DNA of 41,324 nt from a virus. Positions 29,714-37,914 of the stretch are shown piece after piece. The notes below the pieces were generated by a model, which was not told the origin of the DNA, ran no database searches, and saw only the letters and a program-made list of their open reading frames with translations. Both the position numbers and the translations under genes were made by a program. Within the stretch, counting starts at the first letter, position 1. Each line of letters starts with the position of its first letter. Where the stretch lies: IMG/VR virus record IMGVR_UViG_3300050821_003725, positions 1-41,324 of that record. One strand, given 5' to 3'.

Positions 29714-31273
29714 TTGAAAAAAGCTTTTGTACTCGTTTTATTGTCCGCGGCTTGCTTCGCGCTGCCCCCGGTCACGGTGACCCCGGCAACGGTGTGGATG
29801 AAGTCCACCCAGACCCAACAGTTTTACGCTAGTCAGATCCCCGGTTGCGCCAAGATGAATTGGTCCGCGGACAAGGGCACGATTACCGCGGCCGGGCTCT
29901 ATACCGCGGTTGACGCCGGTACCGCAACGATTAAGGCCACGCCTACATACTGCGCGCGCCGCGCGGGAAGCGTGCAAGTACACATTACCGCCGCGCCCAC
30001 TTCGTACCCGGTAGCGCGCACAGACCAAAATACGCAGCAACTACCATCCCCGATGCCGGTATGGGGCCCGGCCGGTTCTACCTGGGTTAACCCCACGTTC
30101 CCCGGTACCGTGTATACCCGGCTATCCGATGCCACGCTCACGGGCGCATCTATTCAGACCGCGGACTCGGGCGAACCGCGGCTATACTCCGCGGACTCAA
30201 GCCATGTCATCGTGCATAACACCTTTGCGCATTCCTACGTCATCGGCGCGGATGGTAGCAAGACCGGGCTAGACAGTAACTATGCGGGCTTTCAGTTCAC
30301 CGCGCGCCAACCGTTACAGATGACCGGCATTAGCGGGACACAGTTACGCCTCTTGACAGCCAAGCCCGATTGGTCCGGCTTCGCGTCCAATGTCCTACTC
30401 TTCGATTACGCCTCGGCTAACTGCCTGGGCCTGGGATATATCCCAACGTGGCACGGCACCGTTACGGTAAGCGATGACGATACGATGTATAAAACGGACT
30501 TCTCGGACACGGGCGGGCAAGGTACCGGGGACAAGGCCGTAGCTTACTCCGCGCCCCGCGGTTGCTTCGTGTATAACTCCGTACTCGGTACGATGATCGG
30601 GCCAACCGGCTTCATTGGTTACGCAGATGACGGCGTTAACCCCTTGGTTGCGCGATTCTATCAGCATGAGGGTGGTGGAAGTCCCACAAGTACGTATTCC
30701 CTTGTTAGCGCCTCGGAATGGACTAAGGGACACGTCCCCGGCTGCGTTAGCGGCCCCGGTACCTGCCTTATTGACATGCCGTACGCCTGGGAAATCGGGA
30801 CAACGCATGTCTACCCTTGCGGCATTAAGTGCGACGGCCACGGGGCCAAGGGCACACTTATGTACACGGGTAAAGAATACACTTCCCATGATTACGCCAA
30901 CCTTAACGCGCCTTTAATCCCCATGGTGCATTTCCCCGCGGGTTTCCCAGATCATCACGGCACCGCGGGTAATCAAACCACGGGATTAGAGCCCATCTTT
31001 TTGGTGAGTACGAAGGTTGGTTCTAGCGGGCCTTATCCGATGTGGGGATGGAATGAAGTAATCGGAATCCCCTCGGACGGTAGCGGCATTGCTCTGCGCA
31101 TCGGGCAAACGCTCAACACGGATACCTCGCCGTATTTCATTTGTCAAAACGCAGTTGGTGTCGTTGCCCCGGATGGTCACCACCTTGTCTTTACCTCGGA
31201 CATGGGCAAGACGCTGGGCTTCGAGGCCGATGGGGTTACCCCGCAGTGTCACGCTTTCCAGCTTACGTTCTAA
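29714..31273 (+). CDS. Secreted protein with Big2 Ig-like domain and propeller-like region
   Basis: 519 residues. TTG 29714 has TAGGAG seven bases upstream. The signal peptide MKKAFVLVLLSAACFA is followed by a bacterial Ig-like (Big2) domain at about 18-93 (VTVTPATVWMKSTQTQQFYA, MNWSADKGTITAAGLYTAVD). The remainder is beta-rich with repeated blade-like segments (PRLYSADSSHVIVHNTFAHS, HGTVTVSDDDTMYKTDF, GVVAPDGHHLVFTSDMG). It also has several Cys pairs suited to disulfides outside the cell. It resembles host secreted proteins rather than virion parts and sits in the replication operon, so it is best seen as cargo. A fibre or depolymerase role is an alternative. Confidence 0.7.
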   Translation: MKKAFVLVLLSAACFALPPVTVTPATVWMKSTQTQQFYASQIPGCAKMNWSADKGTITAAGLYTAVDAGTATIKATPTYCARRAGSVQVHITAAPTSYPVARTDQNTQQLPSPMPVWGPAGSTWVNPTFPGTVYTRLSDATLTGASIQTADSGEPRLYSADSSHVIVHNTFAHSYVIGADGSKTGLDSNYAGFQFTARQPLQMTGISGTQLRLLTAKPDWSGFASNVLLFDYASANCLGLGYIPTWHGTVTVSDDDTMYKTDFSDTGGQGTGDKAVAYSAPRGCFVYNSVLGTMIGPTGFIGYADDGVNPLVARFYQHEGGGSPTSTYSLVSASEWTKGHVPGCVSGPGTCLIDMPYAWEIGTTHVYPCGIKCDGHGAKGTLMYTGKEYTSHDYANLNAPLIPMVHFPAGFPDHHGTAGNQTTGLEPIFLVSTKVGSSGPYPMWGWNEVIGIPSDGSGIALRIGQTLNTDTSPYFICQNAVGVVAPDGHHLVFTSDMGKTLGFEADGVTPQCHAFQLTF

Positions 31274-31277
31274 AGAA

Positions 31278-31316
31278 TTGCACGGCCCTGTGCAAGACTC
31301 AACATCTTGCACGGGG
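31278..31316 (+). promoter_or_regulatory. Two mutually exclusive hairpins in an intergenic leader
   Basis: TTGCAC (31278-31283) can pair with GTGCAA within CCCTGTGCAAG (31286-31296). That same strand can instead pair with CTTGCACGGGG (31306-31316) over 11 bp with one G-T pair. The second hairpin is stronger. The gap separates the secreted-protein gene from the small membrane gene, so it may be a terminator or attenuator, although no T-tract follows. Confidence 0.45.
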
Positions 31317-31337
31317 AATTCACCACGGAGAAAAAAA

Positions 31338-31454
31338 ATGTTTATTGCAATCGTGATTGCGTTTATCGGTGGGGCTCTTCTCGGGGGCTTCGGTGGTTAT
31401 GAATACGGCGCGAAGGTAGCCGCGGCCGCTAGCGCAGTGAAGAAGGCCCTTTGA
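31338..31454 (+). CDS. 38-residue membrane protein
   Basis: ATG 31338 has CGGAG seven bases upstream. The peptide is one Gly-rich membrane helix (MFIAIVIAFIGGALLGGFGG) with a short basic tail. Its stop overlaps the TTG start of the next membrane gene. Function unknown. Confidence 0.55.
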   Translation: MFIAIVIAFIGGALLGGFGGYEYGAKVAAAASAVKKAL

Positions 31455-31837
31455 TAATCGCGGTCTTCGCACTCTTCGCCTTCGCGGTGATCGGGCTTCT
31501 CTTTGACGCCATCATTACCAACAAAGGGATAAAGGCCGGTATCGCTGTAGAGAATAACCCGTACGTTGTCCTTATCGCCGGGCCGAAGCCAACGCTTTGG
31601 CAGCTCTTGGCGATTGAGGGCACATTGCGCGGGGGCCTCTTGGCCTTCGCACTCTTTACCCCAGGCCCGGCCGCGTGCCCCTTCTTTTGGCAAGCGTGTA
31701 TGCTCGGCGTCTTCACGGCCTTTGGCATTAAGAATTATCAAGGCTACCGCGAATGGTCTTGGATGTTTGCCCACCCCGGCCAATTGCTGCCAGTGCAACA
31801 TTCCATCTGGGCTAAGCTGCTCGGCTTCTGGGGATGA
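31451..31837 (+). CDS. Integral membrane protein (128 residues)
   Basis: TTG 31451 overlaps the previous TGA (TTGA). There are about three hydrophobic segments: IIAVFALFAFAVIGLLFDAI (2-21), LAIEGTLRGGLLAFALF (about 53-69) and FFWQACMLGVFTAFGI (about 78-93). No recognised family. It is coupled to the resolvase gene downstream (ATGA). It may form a pair with the 38-residue membrane protein. Confidence 0.6.
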   Translation: MIIAVFALFAFAVIGLLFDAIITNKGIKAGIAVENNPYVVLIAGPKPTLWQLLAIEGTLRGGLLAFALFTPGPAACPFFWQACMLGVFTAFGIKNYQGYREWSWMFAHPGQLLPVQHSIWAKLLGFWG

Positions 31838-32211
31838 CAGGCCGCGAGAGAAATCTTTGGATTTGCTACCGCTTATCCGTTCCCGATTACGAAAAGATTC
31901 TCTCGTATCAAGGGGGCGTGTGCGCGGGGTGTAGTAAGCCGCCCCGCGGCACGCGCCTTGCGGTAGATCATTGCCACAGAACCGGACGCATCCGCGGGCT
32001 TCTTTGTTGGTTGTGTAACCGCGCTATTGGGTTACTCCGCGACAACGCCAAGGCCGCGGCTAACCTCGGCAAGTATCTAACCGCGCCAACGGCACCGGCC
32101 GCCCTGGGGCATGAAACATTCGGACTCATTGGCCGGGCCATGGCAAGCAAGAAGGTCAAGGTCTATGGTGACCCGCACATCTACGCGGCATTTATAAAGG
32201 CGGTTGAATGA
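31834..32211 (+). CDS. Recombination endonuclease VII-like resolvase
   Basis: 125 residues, similar in layout to T4 gp49. YEKILSYQGGVCAGCSKPPR (about 19-38), LAVDHCHRTGRIRGLLCWLC (about 42-61) and NRAIGLLRDNAKAAANLGKY show the beta-beta-alpha metal nuclease core. It has the four zinc Cys (CAGC...CWLC) and the catalytic DHCH. It would debranch replication and recombination intermediates before packaging. ATG overlaps the previous stop. Confidence 0.88.
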   Translation: MTGRERNLWICYRLSVPDYEKILSYQGGVCAGCSKPPRGTRLAVDHCHRTGRIRGLLCWLCNRAIGLLRDNAKAAANLGKYLTAPTAPAALGHETFGLIGRAMASKKVKVYGDPHIYAAFIKAVE

Positions 32212-33029
32212 AGTTAGATTTTAGCAGGTACAGCGCTTACGTACAAAACCCCGAACGGTATAGGCTGCGCTACGTTCTTAATCTCGCACCCGAGAATGAC
32301 AACGTCCCCACGTTTATGAATTACGGCCGCCGCCGCGGGACATGCACCCATGAAATTCTAGACGCCCGCGCCACGGGGGGCAACCTTGACGCCTTGCGCG
32401 GCAAGTTCCCCGGTGAGCTATTTGATCGGTGCCTGAAGCTTGCGGATAAGATGCCGGACCTTGGCCCCTTCATGGTGTCCGAGAAAGAATTTGACATCCC
32501 GATATTTGCGGCCTCGGGCAATCTCCCAGCTAGCAAGCATTCCACTATCGGCCGGATTGACCATGTCTTTATGCGTGACCGCTACGTTGTGGGCGATTTT
32601 AAGACGTGCAAGAAGCGGACTAAGAAAGAGGCGAGTCAATACCTGGGCGAGTTAAGTACTAGCTTTCAAGTCCCGTTCTACCTTCACGCCGCGAAGTCAA
32701 TGGGATATGAAACGGACACCTTTATTTTCCACGTCCTAATAGATGAAAAGGACAACCCAGACTATCTAGAGCTGCCCGTCATCATGGGCCCGGCCGAGGT
32801 AGAGCGACGGTTGCGGCACGTGCGCGCGGCTTGCTACGCGATAGAAGGGTTGTTGCGGGACATCGGCAGTGATTACCCTTGGCCGCATTCCAACGCTTGG
32901 CCGTGCTGTGGGGACAAACTCTTTTGCGGCTACGGTGAAATATGCGGGATGCGCATCCCCCTGGGCGCTATCCCTTACGGTTTTGTACCTCGGCAAGAGC
33001 ACCTTGCCCAACTAATGGACCCTAAATGA
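32208..33029 (+). CDS. PD-(D/E)XK nuclease, Cas4/RecB-like
   Basis: 273 residues. Motifs run in family order: His48 in GTCTHEIL, Asp118 in IGRIDHV, Asp130-x-Lys132 in VVGDFKT, and Gln154 in SFQVPFYLH. The C-terminus has clustered Cys (233/234, 240, 246; WPCCGDKLFCGYGEICG), reminiscent of the iron-sulfur anchor of Cas4/AddB enzymes, though the usual N-terminal Cys is not obvious. It is probably the 5'-3' exonuclease of the phage recombination system, working with the ssDNA-binding-like protein. The ends are ATGA-coupled to both neighbours. Confidence 0.85.
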   Translation: MKLDFSRYSAYVQNPERYRLRYVLNLAPENDNVPTFMNYGRRRGTCTHEILDARATGGNLDALRGKFPGELFDRCLKLADKMPDLGPFMVSEKEFDIPIFAASGNLPASKHSTIGRIDHVFMRDRYVVGDFKTCKKRTKKEASQYLGELSTSFQVPFYLHAAKSMGYETDTFIFHVLIDEKDNPDYLELPVIMGPAEVERRLRHVRAACYAIEGLLRDIGSDYPWPHSNAWPCCGDKLFCGYGEICGMRIPLGAIPYGFVPRQEHLAQLMDPK

Positions 33030-33601
33030 AAGTCTTGATTGGGTGCGAGGAATCGGGCGCGGTGCGTAATGAGTTTTTACGCCTCGGCCATGACGCCATG
33101 AGCTGCGACATACAGCCAACGCGCACACCCGGCCCGCACTACCAAGGGGATATTTTTGACGTTATAGATTTCCCTTGGGACTTGGCAATTTTGCATCCAC
33201 CGTGCACGCACATTACGGTATCGGGGGCGCGGCACTTCGCCGTTAAGAAGATGGACGGCCGCCAGCAATCGGGCGTCTCTTTCATATTCAAACTCTTGCG
33301 GCGCGCTGGGCATGTACCCAAGGTTGCACTAGAGCAACCCGTGGGTATTCTCAGTTCATTGTATCGGCCGCCAACCCAGATTATCCAACCGTGGCAGTTT
33401 GGACACGGGGAAACCAAAGCAACGTGTCTGTGGTTGCGCGGGCTGCCCCCCCTTATGCCAACCGACATTGTAAGCGGAAGAGAAGCCCGCATACACCTTA
33501 TGCCCCCCGGCCCGGACAGGGCGCGGGAACGAAGCAAAACATTTGCGGGCATCGCCCGCGCCATGGCCGAGCAATGGACCCTTACACAAGAGGATAACTA
33601 A
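33026..33601 (+). CDS. Cytosine-methyltransferase-like protein (short form)
   Basis: 191 residues. MKVLIGCEESGAVRNEFLRL followed by HDAMSCDI corresponds to the SAM-binding first motif of DNA C5 methyltransferases. AILHPPCTHITVSG carries the catalytic Pro-Cys (Cys60), and KVALEQPVGIL (Glu103) takes the place of the usual E-N-V motif. A full target-recognition domain is absent, as in many phage relatives, so activity is unproven. It could protect phage DNA from host restriction. Confidence 0.7.
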   Translation: MKVLIGCEESGAVRNEFLRLGHDAMSCDIQPTRTPGPHYQGDIFDVIDFPWDLAILHPPCTHITVSGARHFAVKKMDGRQQSGVSFIFKLLRRAGHVPKVALEQPVGILSSLYRPPTQIIQPWQFGHGETKATCLWLRGLPPLMPTDIVSGREARIHLMPPGPDRARERSKTFAGIARAMAEQWTLTQEDN

Positions 33602-33603
33602 CA

Positions 33604-34365
33604 ATGGATAGCAAAGTAATGACCGCGGTTAGCGCGTTTGACTCGCACTACCCCCACGTAGATACACCGACGTGGCGCGCCGTCCTAGACTTCGTAAAGC
33701 GTAACCCCGTTGGGCTTTTTGTCTTCGGCGGGGATAACTTGGACTGTGCGGCCATTAGTCACCACACCAAGGGCAAGCCTAAATTCCGGCCACAAGGGCA
33801 AATGCGGAAAGACCTTGACGGATTTAGGCGCAACATGCTTGACCCCATCGAAAAGCTTTTGCCGCCCGGCTGTCGAAAGATTTGGCTCACGGGGAATCAC
33901 GAAAATTGGTTAGAGCAAATGCTAGAAGAGCAACCCGAGCTAGACGGGATGCTTTCATTTGTCGAAGACCTTGGCCTGAAGGAACGGGGTTGGGTTGTGA
34001 AACCCCAGGGCAGCCACTTCAAACACGGCCATCTCAAGTGGATACACGGGGACGTTCTTACGGGCGGGGCCAACGCGCCGCGCAAGGCCCTTGACACGTT
34101 CGTTGAGTCCATCGTGCACGGCCATTTCCACCAATTTGCAAGCGCAACCAAGGTCTTACCCCACGGCAAAAAGTACAAATGGCAAGCCTGGGGCACCGGC
34201 TGCGTTGGCAAGCTTGACGCCGGGTACCTCAAGAATCGGCCCACGGGGTGGTTATCGGGCTTCAGCATTACGGAGTTTTACGGAACGAAGGGCCGCTTCA
34301 ATCATTACCCGGTCACGGTGTTTGACGGCCGGTTTGCATACGGGGGCAAGACTTATGGCCGCTAA
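33604..34365 (+). CDS. Calcineurin-like metallophosphoesterase
   Basis: 253 residues with all five metal-site blocks: FDSHYP (Asp13, His15), FGGDNLD (Asp44), LTGNHEN (Asn98, His99), IHGD (His148) and VHGHFH (His172, His174). The C-terminal part (WQAWGTGCVGKL, FSITEFYGTKG) is typical of phage members of the family. The substrate is not predictable; phosphodiesters of nucleic acids or nucleotides are likely from the operon context. Confidence 0.88.
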   Translation: MDSKVMTAVSAFDSHYPHVDTPTWRAVLDFVKRNPVGLFVFGGDNLDCAAISHHTKGKPKFRPQGQMRKDLDGFRRNMLDPIEKLLPPGCRKIWLTGNHENWLEQMLEEQPELDGMLSFVEDLGLKERGWVVKPQGSHFKHGHLKWIHGDVLTGGANAPRKALDTFVESIVHGHFHQFASATKVLPHGKKYKWQAWGTGCVGKLDAGYLKNRPTGWLSGFSITEFYGTKGRFNHYPVTVFDGRFAYGGKTYGR

Positions 34366-34711
34366 GCCAAAAGGGCCGAAGGTACCGCGCGGCATCGGCG
34401 GGGCCCCGTCCAGGGCAACAACGCTGCCCGCGGACTCCATCGCGCGCAAGGGTTACCCCGTCGCAACCGGGGTACTCGATTACTTCCCCGATGCCCTTGT
34501 GGCCCTTGCGCGGCTGTCCTTCCTAGCCAATGAGCAACACAACGCCGGGCAGCCGATGCACTGGGCCCGCGGCAAGAGTACCAACGAGGAAGACACCTTG
34601 ATTCGGCACTTCCTACAACGCGGACTCATAGACACGGACGGCACAAGTCATACCGCAAAGATGGCTTGGCGCGCCTTGGCAATTCTACAGAAAGAAATTG
34701 AGCGCGGCTAA
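34355..34711 (+). CDS. dATP/dGTP diphosphohydrolase-like protein (DUF5664 type)
   Basis: 118 residues from ATG 34355, overlapping the phosphoesterase by 11 bp. The block GYPVATGVLDYFPDALVALA, FLANEQHNAGQPMHWARGKS and AKMAWRALAILQKEIE fits the all-alpha MazG-like domain now linked with dATP/dGTP diphosphohydrolase. It may shape the nucleotide pool for the phage polymerase, whose start codon overlaps its stop (TAATG). No purZ-like gene is present, so it does not by itself indicate 2-aminoadenine DNA. Confidence 0.65.
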   Translation: MAAKPKGPKVPRGIGGAPSRATTLPADSIARKGYPVATGVLDYFPDALVALARLSFLANEQHNAGQPMHWARGKSTNEEDTLIRHFLQRGLIDTDGTSHTAKMAWRALAILQKEIERG

Positions 34712-36750
34712 TGCTAATAATTGACATTGAGTCCTTTTCCGAGTTGGATCTAAAAAAGGTTGCCTTAGATCGGTACTCGGCCCACCGAAGTACCCGGATA
34801 CTCATGGCCGCGTATTGCATTGACGCGGGGCCAATGATGTTTTGGCAAGAAGGTGATGATAACTCGGAGTTACTAGCTCTGATTGCTGCTAGTGATTGTT
34901 GCGGTTGGAATGTTTCTTTCGAGCGAAGTATGCTTACGCGGGTCTGGGGCGTCCGCGCTAAATCGTGGCAAGACGCCATGGTGCTTGCGCGCTATGCCGG
35001 GCTGCCAGCGGGGTTGAAGGACTGTAACCGGGTGCCCTTTTTCGCGGGTACCGCGGTGACTACCAAGGAAACGCAGTTAATCAATACGTTCTGCAAACCC
35101 CAGAAAGACGGTAGTATCCGCAATGCCCAGACGGACCCGGACGCTTGGGCCCTCTTCTGTGACTACTGTAAGCGGGATGTCTTGGACACTAGGTTAATCC
35201 GCGAATGGTTGCTAGTACATTTCCCAATGCCCGAGCGAGTAAGCCGCGCCTGGGAAATAGACCAAATAATAAATAAGCGCGGGATGCCGGTTGACCTTCC
35301 GTTTTACTACAACGCGAAGCTAGAAGCCGATAGGTTGCAAGGCTTGGCCTTCGCGCAGATGAGTGAGCTAACCGGGCTAGAGAATCCCAATAGCCCGAAG
35401 CAATTGCTAGCGTGGTTACAGGCCCGCGGCTACGTCTATAACGGCATTGGTAAAGAGCTAGTCAAAAAGGCGGCCGCGGAGCTGCCCGAGGGCGAAGCCC
35501 GCACCGTCTTAAACCTTCGGCTAGCCTCGGCTAAAACATCGTTGAAGAAATTGCCGAAGATCCTAGAGACAACGGGCGCGGGCAGCCGGTTGCGCGACCA
35601 ATACAAATTTTATGCCGCGCACACCGGGCGCAAGGGGGGCCGCGGGGCTCAATTGCAAAACCTGAAGGCCGCGCGCACGAAGGAAGAGAAGGCCATGGTG
35701 CCGGTAGTAGTCGCAGCGCTTGAAGCCGGGCGCGCCGTGGCGAGTCTAGACGCATTGTCTCTTGCGCTGCGCCCCGGCATTAAAGCACCGAAGGGAAAGA
35801 AGGTTGTCCTAGCCGATTTCAAGAGCGTGGAAAACCGCGCCCTAGCTTGGATGTCCGGCTGCGACACTATGATGCAAGTCTATCGCGACGGTAAAGACCC
35901 CTATATTGATTTTGCCGCCAGGATGGAAGGCATTGATTACGCCGATGTCACCGCGGAAATGCGGCAAATGGCGAAGCCGGGCACCTTGGGTTGCGGCTTC
36001 GGCCTGGGCGGGGGCCGGTTAGTCAGAATGGCGAAATGCCCCGCACCGTGTAAGACCGTTTGGAACGTCAAACTAGAGGAAGAAACGGGGACGTGTCCAA
36101 CATGCAAGAAAGTGGTCAAGGCTAACCCGATACAGAAGACCGGACTGTGGCGCTACGCGGAAATGATGGGCGTAGAAATGACGGAAGACCAAGCCCGGCA
36201 ACAGGTCAATGAATTTCGTGACGCCTTCATTGACGTAACGCAGTTCTGGATAGCGCTTGAGGATTCTTTTGCCGCGGTCGCGCTTACGCGGAAGAAACAA
36301 AGTATCAAGTCTTCGTTGGGCCCAACGCTCATCCTAGAGTATCGTGACCCCGCGTTGAGAATCGTGCTGCCCTCGGGCCGCGAGTTAATCTATGCGTGTC
36401 CCTACGCGCAAAGCGGACGCAACGCCGCGGGTTATAAAACCTTGACCCTGGGTTTTGATGGCGTCCGTATGAATTCCTGGGGTAGACAAACCACCTACGG
36501 GGGGAAATTGTGCGAAAACGTCATACAAGGCATCGGCGCAGATCTCTTAATGGACGCGGGGGAACGTGTGCACGCGGATACCCGCTTTGAGATAGTAGGG
36601 GATTGCCACGATGAACTAATTTGCTTGGCGGACGAAAAAGACACGGGGGCCTTAGCGCGGCTAGAGGGGCTCATGTCCAAGGTTGAGCCGTGGGCCGCTG
36701 GGCTAATAATGCAAGCGGATGGCTATGAGGGCCCGCGTTATGCGAAGTAG
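34711..36750 (+). CDS. Family A DNA polymerase with 3'-5' exonuclease domain
   Basis: 679 residues, phage-type PolA without a 5' nuclease. Exonuclease motifs: DIE (Asp5, Glu7), NVSFE (67-71, with Glu where Asp is usual) and Y152-x3-D156. Polymerase motif A is LADFKSVENRALAWMSG (Asp369). Motif B RQMAKPGTLGCGFG has Arg418, Lys422, Leu426 in place of Phe762 of E. coli Pol I, and Phe430 in place of Tyr766. Motif C is DCHDE (His633, Asp634, Glu635). A zinc-like insert (CPAPC...CPTC, 443-465) follows motif B. It replicates phage DNA together with the prim-pol. Confidence 0.92.
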   Translation: MLIIDIESFSELDLKKVALDRYSAHRSTRILMAAYCIDAGPMMFWQEGDDNSELLALIAASDCCGWNVSFERSMLTRVWGVRAKSWQDAMVLARYAGLPAGLKDCNRVPFFAGTAVTTKETQLINTFCKPQKDGSIRNAQTDPDAWALFCDYCKRDVLDTRLIREWLLVHFPMPERVSRAWEIDQIINKRGMPVDLPFYYNAKLEADRLQGLAFAQMSELTGLENPNSPKQLLAWLQARGYVYNGIGKELVKKAAAELPEGEARTVLNLRLASAKTSLKKLPKILETTGAGSRLRDQYKFYAAHTGRKGGRGAQLQNLKAARTKEEKAMVPVVVAALEAGRAVASLDALSLALRPGIKAPKGKKVVLADFKSVENRALAWMSGCDTMMQVYRDGKDPYIDFAARMEGIDYADVTAEMRQMAKPGTLGCGFGLGGGRLVRMAKCPAPCKTVWNVKLEEETGTCPTCKKVVKANPIQKTGLWRYAEMMGVEMTEDQARQQVNEFRDAFIDVTQFWIALEDSFAAVALTRKKQSIKSSLGPTLILEYRDPALRIVLPSGRELIYACPYAQSGRNAAGYKTLTLGFDGVRMNSWGRQTTYGGKLCENVIQGIGADLLMDAGERVHADTRFEIVGDCHDELICLADEKDTGALARLEGLMSKVEPWAAGLIMQADGYEGPRYAK

Positions 36751-37219
36751 AGACATAACCGGGGAAACCTTCGGCCGCTTAACCGCGCGGTACAAGATGG
36801 CCGGTGTGCGTCCCGCGCGTTGGGTGTGCCAATGCCAATGCGGGAAATTCACAGACGCGCGGCTAAGCAATCTTTCAAGCGGGCATGTATCTAGTTGCGG
36901 GTGTCTTAACGCCGAGCTAGCCGCCAAACGCTGCAAGACGCGCACCCGGCACGGACACAGCGGGACGCGCGAATGGGCCTCTTACATAGCGGCTAAGCAA
37001 CGGTGTGAAAATGCCCATAACCATAACTTCAAACGGTACGGCGGCCGAGGTATCAAATTTCTGTTTACAAGTTTTGAGCACTTCTTTATTGAGTTAGGCC
37101 CGCGGCCGCGGGGTAGAACGGTAGACCGCGTGAATAACAACGGACACTATGAGCCCGGTAACGTGCGGTGGGCTACACCGAAAGAGCAAGCCAACAACCG
37201 GGGGCGCTATGCCAAGTAA
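36740..37219 (+). CDS. HNH-like putative homing endonuclease with N-terminal zinc ribbon
   Basis: 159 residues from ATG 36740 (GAGG about ten bases upstream, 11-bp overlap with the polymerase); ATG 36719 is less likely. The N-terminus has ITGETFGRLTARYKM, then VCQCQCGKF and SSGHVSSCGCL, a Cys-rich ribbon. The C-terminus has RYGGRGIKFLF, RPRGRTVDRVNNNGHYEPGN and VRWATPKEQANNR, the signature of a widespread family of phage HNH-like proteins. It may be a mobile passenger in the operon. Confidence 0.7.
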   Translation: MRSRDITGETFGRLTARYKMAGVRPARWVCQCQCGKFTDARLSNLSSGHVSSCGCLNAELAAKRCKTRTRHGHSGTREWASYIAAKQRCENAHNHNFKRYGGRGIKFLFTSFEHFFIELGPRPRGRTVDRVNNNGHYEPGNVRWATPKEQANNRGRYAK

Positions 37220-37379
37220 GGAATATCAAGAGGGCGCGGACGCCTTCAGAATGGGCATTGCCGTTGCTTGTAACCCGTATACCCGCGGGGACGGGCTAGC
37301 CTGGGCCGCGGGTTGGACGGAAACCTTTTACGAAGACTCGGGGAAAGCCGGAAGGGGCAAGAATGACAAAAACAATTGA
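37209..37379 (+). CDS. Ribosome modulation factor-like small protein (RMF/CrpP type)
   Basis: 56 residues. EYQEGADAFRMGIAVACNPY followed by AWAAGWTETFYED matches the Y-x-x-G-x-x-A...NPY...W-x-x-GW pattern of RMF-like proteins. ATG 37209 has GGGGG four bases upstream and overlaps the HNH gene's end by 11 bp. Relatives bind ribosomes, or in plasmid forms modify small molecules. The role here is unknown. Confidence 0.65.
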   Translation: MPSKEYQEGADAFRMGIAVACNPYTRGDGLAWAAGWTETFYEDSGKAGRGKNDKNN

Positions 37380-37914
37380 ACTATGGATTGTGGCCGTGGT
37401 TGCCGTTTTGATAGCGCTAGGCGGCTATGCTTGGATTACCGAGCACGATGCGCGCATCCGCGCCGATGCAACCGTGAAGGCATCCGCGGAAAAGATTACC
37501 GCGTTGCAGCAAGACAAGGCCGCGGTACAACGGACCACGGACGCCGCGGTTACGGTTATTCAGCATCGGGCCGCCCAGGTCAAGACCCCCGCGCAAGCCA
37601 TTGCCGCAATGCCCACGGTAAGCAACGCGCCGTTGAACGCCCGGCCGTTGCCGGACATGCCCCAGGCCGTGGCCGTGGACGCGGTGCCCTTGTTTCAAGA
37701 GCTAGCCGCTTGCCGGGTCACGGATGCAAAGCTTGAGGGTTGTACCGAGCTACGCGCAAAGGACGCGGGCATAACCGCGGAAAAGGACACGCAGATTAAA
37801 GCCTTGAAGAGCAAGGGAAGCTTTTGGCAACGGGCTAAACAGACCGCGGAAGTATTAGCCGTAGGGGCCGCGGTTGCTATCGTTGCGGTAGTGGCAACGG
37901 GTCACGCTAAATGA
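37363..37914 (+). CDS. Coiled-coil protein with N- and C-terminal membrane segments
   Basis: 183 residues. The N-terminal membrane helix LWIVAVVAVLIALGGYAWI (about 7-25) is followed by a helical stretch (ADATVKASAEKITALQQDKA), a Pro-rich centre, and a second hydrophobic segment near the C-terminus (VLAVGAAVAIVAVVATG, about 164-180). The layout recalls Rz-like spanins but has a second membrane segment and lies far from the lysis genes. No family assigned. Confidence 0.6.
   Translation: MTKTIELWIVAVVAVLIALGGYAWITEHDARIRADATVKASAEKITALQQDKAAVQRTTDAAVTVIQHRAAQVKTPAQAIAAMPTVSNAPLNARPLPDMPQAVAVDAVPLFQELAACRVTDAKLEGCTELRAKDAGITAEKDTQIKALKSKGSFWQRAKQTAEVLAVGAAVAIVAVVATGHAK

Noticed and set aside
34355-36750. 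Signature of a 2-aminoadenine (Z) genome
   Set aside because: A DUF5664-like gene and a family A polymerase are present, but no purZ and no HD-type dATPase are encoded in the window.
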